A DNA stretch of 64,000 nucleotides from Hyaloperonospora brassicae (Eukaryota > Oomycota > Peronosporomycetes > Peronosporales > Peronosporaceae), in NCBI GenBank assembly GCA_947650285.1, contig CANTFL010001311.1, forward strand, positions 124,001-188,000. Direction: 5' to 3'. Below the pieces are notes generated by a model. It was not told the DNA's origin and made no database searches. It saw only the letters and a program-made list of their open reading frames with translations. Shown here one piece after another: positions 58,934 through 64,000 of this stretch. Within the stretch, counting starts at the first letter, position 1, and every line of letters begins with the position of its first letter. A program made the position numbers and the translations under genes.

Positions 58934-59800
58934 ATGATGACCACTCCATCTACATCCACTACTCCTTCTGCTGCCAGTGCCACGGTCGTTGATGTTGATA
59001 ATAATTCTGTCGTCGCTGACAATCAGGTTACGTTCCAAGTTGATGCTGGCTATTATCCTGCCGCCGCTAATCACTCATGAATCTGTAAAGAATCTCCACC
59101 GATCGGCCCTTATGACAGTCAAAAGACGGCTGTAGAGGCTTTAAAGCAGTACGCCATACGCCAAGGTTTTGCTGTTAGTGTATCCCGCAGCCGTTCGATT
59201 GGTCGCAAACGCAGTTTTCTCACATGTTCGCAAGGAAAACATCAAGGAGATCCCACAGTCGGCACACGTCAATGCGAGATCGCAGAACAAAAAAGGTCGG
59301 CTGTTTATACGAGCTCGCGATCATGTATAACAAGTACGTCCCAGAAGGATTCCTTGTCGAAGCTTTGTGTAAACGACTGCCACACAGGTCACTCCCGTTG
59401 TATCAGCTAGACCATTCACTCAGCGCTACCGGCGGCGCGAAGTGCGACGAGAGAAACTGAGGTTATAGAGTCTAAGGTCGTCCAGATGCATCAAGATGGA
59501 TCTTCTCCTTGGGTATGTACGTGTTGAAGTCATATACAGCAGGTCATTATCTGTAATTTTGTCGGATTGTGATTATTTAAGGTTGTCATTAATCAGGTTT
59601 AGGAGTCGGGTGTCCCTTTAAATGCAAAGGATGTCCACAATATCGCTCAAAAGGCAAACAGAAAGGCACTTGATGGAGAATCGCACACGGAAGCTCTGCT
59701 GCAGCACCTGAAGGACCTGGATATTTTTTTCGTGGTTGCAGGGGACGAATACAACCACATTCGACACCAGTTTTGGCAGCCCGAGATGACCAAGAACTTA
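58934..59800 (+). pseudogene. MULE transposase, N-terminal half with FAR1-like domain
   Basis: ATG 58934 opens a Thr/Ser-rich stretch to TGA 59078-59080. In the same frame FAR1-type sequence follows (SQKTAVEALKQYAIRQGFAV, RKRSFLTCSQGKH). It shifts near 59280 to KKVGCLYELAIMYNKY and GFLVEALC, the rest of the Cys/His DNA-binding module. A GTATGT...CAG pair at about 59512-59597 could be an intron. After it, SGVPLNAKDVHNIAQKANRK and EALLQHLKDLDIFFVVAGDE form the usual segment before the MULE catalytic core. Confidence 0.75.
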
Positions 59801-60127
59801 ACATATCGTCGCAATCAACGACAAGAACCTTTGGATGTCCCTGGATAATCCTGTCGATCTCAGTTTCATCCACTCATAATTCTTGAATGCTACATCGTCC
59901 ATGATTTTAACTGCAGCAGTAAAAGTTTGATTAGTACTTGCAAATTTAACAACATGAAGGAGCGGGAGGATGTAGGCATCCTTGGACTCATCAATGCAAT
60001 TGCGTAGATGTGGCATCACGCATTGATCATCATATGAAGGTTTCACATCGCGAACAACAGCTTCACCAAATCCAGACATTTTTTTTACGGATGCCGGCGA
60101 AGAGAGCTGGACAGCCTTATATTGCAC
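59799..60127 (-). pseudogene. MULE transposase catalytic core segment, inverted
   Basis: On the minus strand: AYILPLLHVVKFASTNQTFT, KNYEWM, then after a shift DETEIDRIIQGHPKVLVVDC and DD. This matches the MULE core between the first acidic motif and the second (usually VTDRD-like). It lies between two plus-strand halves, so this piece has been flipped in place. The left breakpoint lies at about 59790-59805. Confidence 0.7.
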
Positions 60128-60243
60128 ACTAGAAGGATATTGTCCATGCGCCTACAAAAAAACTTAAATGGAGCTTTGGCAGCAGCTACCTACGATTACG
60201 GTGTGTAATTATTCACTTTCGCTTCTGAATTGGATCAACATCT

Positions 60244-60975
60244 ATGTTGAAACTTCCACTTATGATAAACAAGACTGTAACACTATCGCATACCTCAACA
60301 AGAACGTATTTTTTGGCCGTCACTGGGCATCATTTAGCATCGACTAATAACAGCATTTTTGGACACACGGTTACCTCGAGAGCTAAAAGAACGCACTTCA
60401 AGAATATCAAGAGTTGGCTCAACAGCGCAAATTATACAATTCTCAACGTACAGACGATTTTACCGAGGTATCGATTATTACCAAAAGATATAAGTGATAC
60501 GATGGCAAAGAAGAAAATCGATATACTCTCAAATTTACTTGGCGAGATAGTTTTGAAGCTGCATCGAAAAATCTCCCGTCACGTAATGGTGCTGCTCAAG
60601 AAACAGTACCTGCTATCTCTCAATTGCGAAAACCTCAACGAATGTAACAAATACCAAGCGAGATTTTATGGCATCCACTGCGCGCACGTCTTCTGCGGAC
60701 ACATCGACGAAAAAAGGCCTATCCAAAGTAGCAATCTTGCAAATCAATTGCATCTGGATAATCTCGACGACGACAACAGCTCCGGTGCAGATGTTTTTGG
60801 TATTCTGCCTCCATTCCGCATCCTGAAAATGACACTTCGCAAGCGGAAACACCAGAAATTAGAAAGCGTCAACTTTCGGGGTTCGAGATTACTGAGCGGC
60901 ATTGTGATAGGAGATAATGCAGTCACTTACATAGACCTGGTCACGACCGGCGCCGATATCCGTCTTAAACTTTGA
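60244..60975 (+). pseudogene. MULE transposase, C-terminal part with SWIM-like finger
   Basis: An open frame of 243 codons. FGHTVTSRAKRTHFKNIKSW corresponds to the conserved TTSRVEGAHxxLKxxL segment of MULEs. ECNKYQARFYGIHCAHVF is a SWIM-like CxCx(n)CxH finger with its first Cys replaced by Asn. The remainder is Asp- and Lys-rich. The catalytic Glu region is not clearly visible. Confidence 0.7.
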
Positions 60976-61259
60976 TTGAGAATGTTCAAGCAGACGATGC
61001 ATCAATTACCATAAGCACATCTCCGATGCCGTCAGAGCTCACACTCTGTAACGAACATGTAGCGTTGCGTGGATCTCAACACGGGAAACAGCTGCAGTCA
61101 ATTACACATTTTTACTTCGTAACTTCTACAGTGATGCCCCGTGTACCATTGCCACGGCGTCCGCATCCTCCTGTGCCATAGCACAAGTCCGCTCTCCTCA
61201 ACATAGGAAAATTTTTCAATATTCAGCCTCGGGTGCATTTCTAACTACTCGATATCATT
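60976..61259. other. MULE internal region, no gene
   Basis: Between transposase end and right arm. Short frames only. Confidence 0.4.
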
Positions 61260-61985
61260 TTTTTGAATTATCGTGGCCTAACTTTGTTACAGGTGCATTA
61301 CTACGTAGCTTATCCTGTGATATTCGAATGGACACGGCCTGAATGTGACACCACGCTTGTCATATAAACATTCAGTAAGATGGATAGGCGCCGGTGTATT
61401 TAGCAATAACGCTGGATGTATTGAGCCTCTCCCGTAATCGTTCTGGCTAAACTTTACTAAACCCAAATCATTGTCAACCGCACAATGCTTGCTTAGGTCT
61501 CCGACGGGTGCTTCGCAGCATCCTTCATTTTTGGACGGGTTCCTCTCCCTCTACACATCTCTTTAGCCGCTTTCCTCCCAGCCGCTCTCCTCCCAGCCGC
61601 CAGCCGAGCCTCCACGATGTACGCCGCCACGCCGGACGCCCCGAAGTCCCGTCATCTTCGCTTAGGTACGCTCGCTTCCTCCTTTGTTTCCGGTGCAAGC
61701 AACAGGGACCCTCCCTGGGTCCTGTTGACAAGATAGACATCCAAGGGATCGACGCAATAAACCTACCGCTGGACACCGCCGTAGACTGGCCCCAGGTTTG
61801 TACTTCCTTTGCCAATGTGCAAAGGATCGTGTAGCCTGGAAGGCCTTCATCGCAATGCTTATAGCGCGTGCCACTTCATCACCCTGGCGAGAGTAGAGAG
61901 AAATGTAGCAAAGGAGAGATAACCCGACGCATGCGGAAGTTGATCCACTGTGGGGGCCCGACGGTTTGCGTAACGCGTTCACAAT
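61260..61985 (-). repeat. Right terminal inverted repeat of MULE (726 bp)
   Basis: Inverted partner of 58182-58909. The outward frame here is 61508-61834 (+) and ends at the same codon as in the left arm (FANVQRIV versus FANVHRIV). Confidence 0.9.
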
Positions 61986-62470
61986 ACACAAAACAATCAT
62001 GTTAGTGGCATGAAAATGAACCCACTCCGTCACAAAACATCTCTAAAAAATTATACATGGGCACGCCGACACGAACTTTGTTGTAAACTTACAGCTCATG
62101 GCGACGATTGCACAGCAATAAAGCAGTGTATGTAAGCACAAACGATGTCAATGACGCTGACTAACTGTCAAAAAATAATCAAAATCCACGTGACGCTCGG
62201 TGCATGCCACATAGTGAGCGGCGTACGGCAGCAGAAGTCAGATATCTGCTGTCAGAACAGACACTTATGGTTCGCGCAATGTGACTTATGGGAACGGGTA
62301 GCGTTATTTGCTTCGCAAGCAAAAGCGTTCTGGACGTCCGAATACACGAGTGTGATAGCAGGACGAGATGCATCTGTCACTACCTGGTACAAGTTCGACA
62401 CAATGCAAGTTACGTGTATAGTACTTGGCAATGAGGCTCAATGACCGATTGCAAGTAAAGCTGATGAGAC
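61986..62470. other. Intergenic, no gene recognised
   Basis: Downstream flank of the carboxypeptidase fragment and right flank of the MULE. A 99-codon frame (62145-62444, +) has no recognisable features. Confidence 0.45.
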
Positions 62471-63113
62471 TTACTCGACGGCTTGGTAGCCGTTCGAACA
62501 CAGACGCTGGAAGGTGCCGTGTGTCTTGGCATTGCGGATAGCGACAGCTGCCAGGACTATGATTAATCCGCAGATACCTGACAGTGCGAGCCATTCCAGC
62601 GACGACGACGACGTTTTGGACTCGTCGTTGACTCTCGTGCTAGCAGTGAGAGGCACTGGTCTGTCCACGTGCTGCTGCTGCACCACAGTCAGTTCAGCGT
62701 CGACCTCGTTGCTATCGATGGGATACGCGAACTCAGTGCAGGCGCTCTGGCCAAGAACAAAGCACTCGAAGAGGTAGAGACCGTGCAGCGGACGCACGGC
62801 GTGCACCATGTGGCCAGCGCCTTTGACGGTCTTGAACGTCAGCCCTTCGTACTGCTGCTCGTAGCCCGCCAACTGCTTGTCCGGTCCGAACCAAGCGTGC
62901 CACGCTGACTTGATGCGCAACTTCAGCCCTTGACCGCCGATCCAGCACTCCGTACCGATGAAGTTCACGATCGAATCTGCGTCGCCGCTGTAGATGAGCA
63001 CTTGAAGATCGTGTGTCAGAATGTTGCGGTACTGTGGCAACGACGAGGAGCTGGACTGGTAGAGATTGAACACTGGATCGCTGCAGTCCTTCCAGTCGAT
63101 GAACGGGCCACAT
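62471..63113 (-). pseudogene. KEX1-like serine carboxypeptidase (S10), C-terminal part, 5' end cut by LTR
   Basis: A clean open frame of about 214 codons running from the LTR edge to TAA. It starts CGPFIDWKDCSDPVFNLY and contains the catalytic Asp in YSGDADSIVNFIGTECWI and the catalytic His in GLTFKTVKGAGHMVHAVRP, in normal spacing. The C-terminus has a Ser-rich stalk and one membrane span (LALSGICGLIIVLAAVAI) with a short basic tail, the layout of KEX1-type membrane carboxypeptidases of the secretory pathway. The Ser-bearing N-terminal two thirds is missing, because the LTR at 63114 begins at this point. No defects in the remaining part, so the break is recent or the rest lies beyond the element. 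Confidence 0.88.
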
Positions 63114-63540
63114 TGTAACGGGGTCCGTCTAACATGAGATTGTCATTAAAACAATATGAGAATAAAGAATATTACGTCGAATATTCTTTTAACAATATCA
63201 CAGACATGGTGATATTGTTGGGATGACCGAAGGGTCTACTCATTGGTTGATATAGTGATGATATCGACCCACCAATCGCTGCTAGACGCGCGCAATGGGT
63301 GGTGAGTATACGTCATCATACACATAGTTATATTAGTATAATTAGGTCAGGACAACAGAGATTCAAGGAGTAATAGGACTTAATTATATTAATACAGTTT
63401 TACTTTTACCAAGAGACTAGTCTGACTACTTAGTCTTCTTTACTTCCTCTATGTTTCCCTTAAACACCTAGCAGGGCACTATCGACCACTGTCGTCAGTG
63501 GAAGTATACTCCGTACTGTTCAACCAGTACGTAGTCAACA
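63114..63540 (+). repeat. 5' LTR of gypsy element at right edge (427 bp)
   Basis: TGTAACGGGG to GTAGTCAACA, close match to 4023-4451. The junction with the carboxypeptidase frame is sharp. Confidence 0.92.
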
Positions 63541-63603
63541 GTGACCCGTTTTAGCTGGTAGCACTTTGTAGTCCGTCCAAGGACCACAACTCCATCGCCC
63601 AAC

Positions 63604-64000
63604 ATGAACATGTTGGACGATGTAGACGGCGACAGATTTCACGGAACCCGTGAAAGCTACTCCCATTTGAGCGACATCGAATGGAGTGCGATCGAACGAA
63701 TGAGTTCGACCGTTGGCGAGGAAGCCATCTGGGCCATGCTATCCTCAAGGGATAGAAGACGAGCAACATGTCGTCATTAGCAAGTTCTTGCAACGAGAAC
63801 TTGATGAGTCGCGAGCGCAGGTGACCTTGTTACAACAACAAGATCACCAGCGGACCGAAGCACTGAGACAAGACCAGTCTCAGTCCACAGAGCTATCGAC
63901 GCGTAAGCGTCGACGGGAGTCTCTAAATGCTAGAGGTTTCCAAGTATCGGGGAGTCGAGGAAGAATCCTTGTTGAGGTGGTTCGTCGATCTGGACGATGT
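63604..64000 (+). pseudogene. Gag N-terminal region of right-edge gypsy element
   Basis: ATG 63604 opens MNMLDDVDGDRFHGTRESYS to a stop at 63778-63780 (58 codons). A second frame carries a charged coiled coil from about 63746 (KFLQRELDESRAQVTLLQQQ) to about 63920. A third frame at 63927 carries EVSKYRGVEEESLLRWFVDL, the conserved gypsy capsid entry. Two shifts are needed to read it as one protein, so this copy is probably defective. It is cut by the window edge. Confidence 0.75.

Larger units (their letters stand above)
58182..61985 (+). mobile_element. MULE with long inverted arms and FAR1-type transposase
   Basis: Inverted arms 58182-58909 and 61260-61985 enclose a decayed Mutator-like transposase. 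The ends read ATTGTGAACGCGTTACGC inward on both sides. No 9-bp target duplication could be identified. Transposase order: FAR1-like DNA-binding part (+), pre-core segment (+), catalytic core segment (inverted, -), C-terminal part with SWIM-like finger (+). Confidence 0.82.
63114..64000 (+). mobile_element. Gypsy element, G1 LTR family, 5' part
   Basis: Full LTR, leader and gag start, continuing beyond the window. The same leader is recognisable, decayed, at 55880-55990 on the minus strand. A primer-site candidate CTGGTAGCACTTTG lies near 63555, 15 bases after the LTR. Confidence 0.9.

Overview
This is a eukaryotic, transposon-packed window, most likely from an oomycete (Phytophthora or downy-mildew group). 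The evidence is chromodomain Ty3/gypsy elements, a FAR1-type MULE transposase, remnants of an S33-type secreted hydrolase, and an Inr plus FPR core promoter pair of the oomycete type inside one LTR family. The organism call is inference. I see only two host genes, and both are broken: an S33-like hydrolase pseudogene (4.45-6.18 kb, +) and the C-terminal part of a KEX1-like serine carboxypeptidase (62.47-63.11 kb, -). Each is cut by an LTR of the same 429-bp gypsy family.

Layout. 1-4451: 3' part of a chromodomain gypsy element (G1, +) ending in its 3' LTR. 4452-6177: S33 pseudogene. 6647-14400: a complete but mutated second gypsy element (G2, +) with both LTRs and a perfect 5-bp target duplication. 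14645-49653: one Ty1/copia element on the minus strand, stretched to 35 kb by later insertions. Its RNase H is interrupted by a solo gypsy LTR (14985-16883), which itself carries a 1.45-kb TIR element with a gene fragment (15033-16480). Its protease/gag-pre-integrase junction is interrupted by a 26.3-kb head-to-tail array of a third gypsy element (20967-47229).

The array is the most striking feature. It has seven LTRs alternating with six internal regions, and neighbouring units share one LTR. The period is 4314-4316 bp and the units are very similar. All six share the same in-frame stops and frameshifts, so the array expanded after the element was already dead. Units fall into two lineages (1-3 and 5-6), and unit 4 is a chimera of the two.

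Right part. 50.4-56.4 kb holds a badly decayed gypsy element on the minus strand. 57565-57764 holds a 170-bp SINE-like insertion with a perfect 15-bp duplication. 58182-61985 is a MULE with about 727-bp inverted terminal arms; its transposase gene carries an internal inversion. From 63114 a new gypsy element of the G1 LTR family starts and runs off the window.

No intact protein-coding gene, rRNA gene or CRISPR array was found. Positions of degenerate features are accurate to a few bases at LTR ends and to tens of bases inside decayed coding regions.
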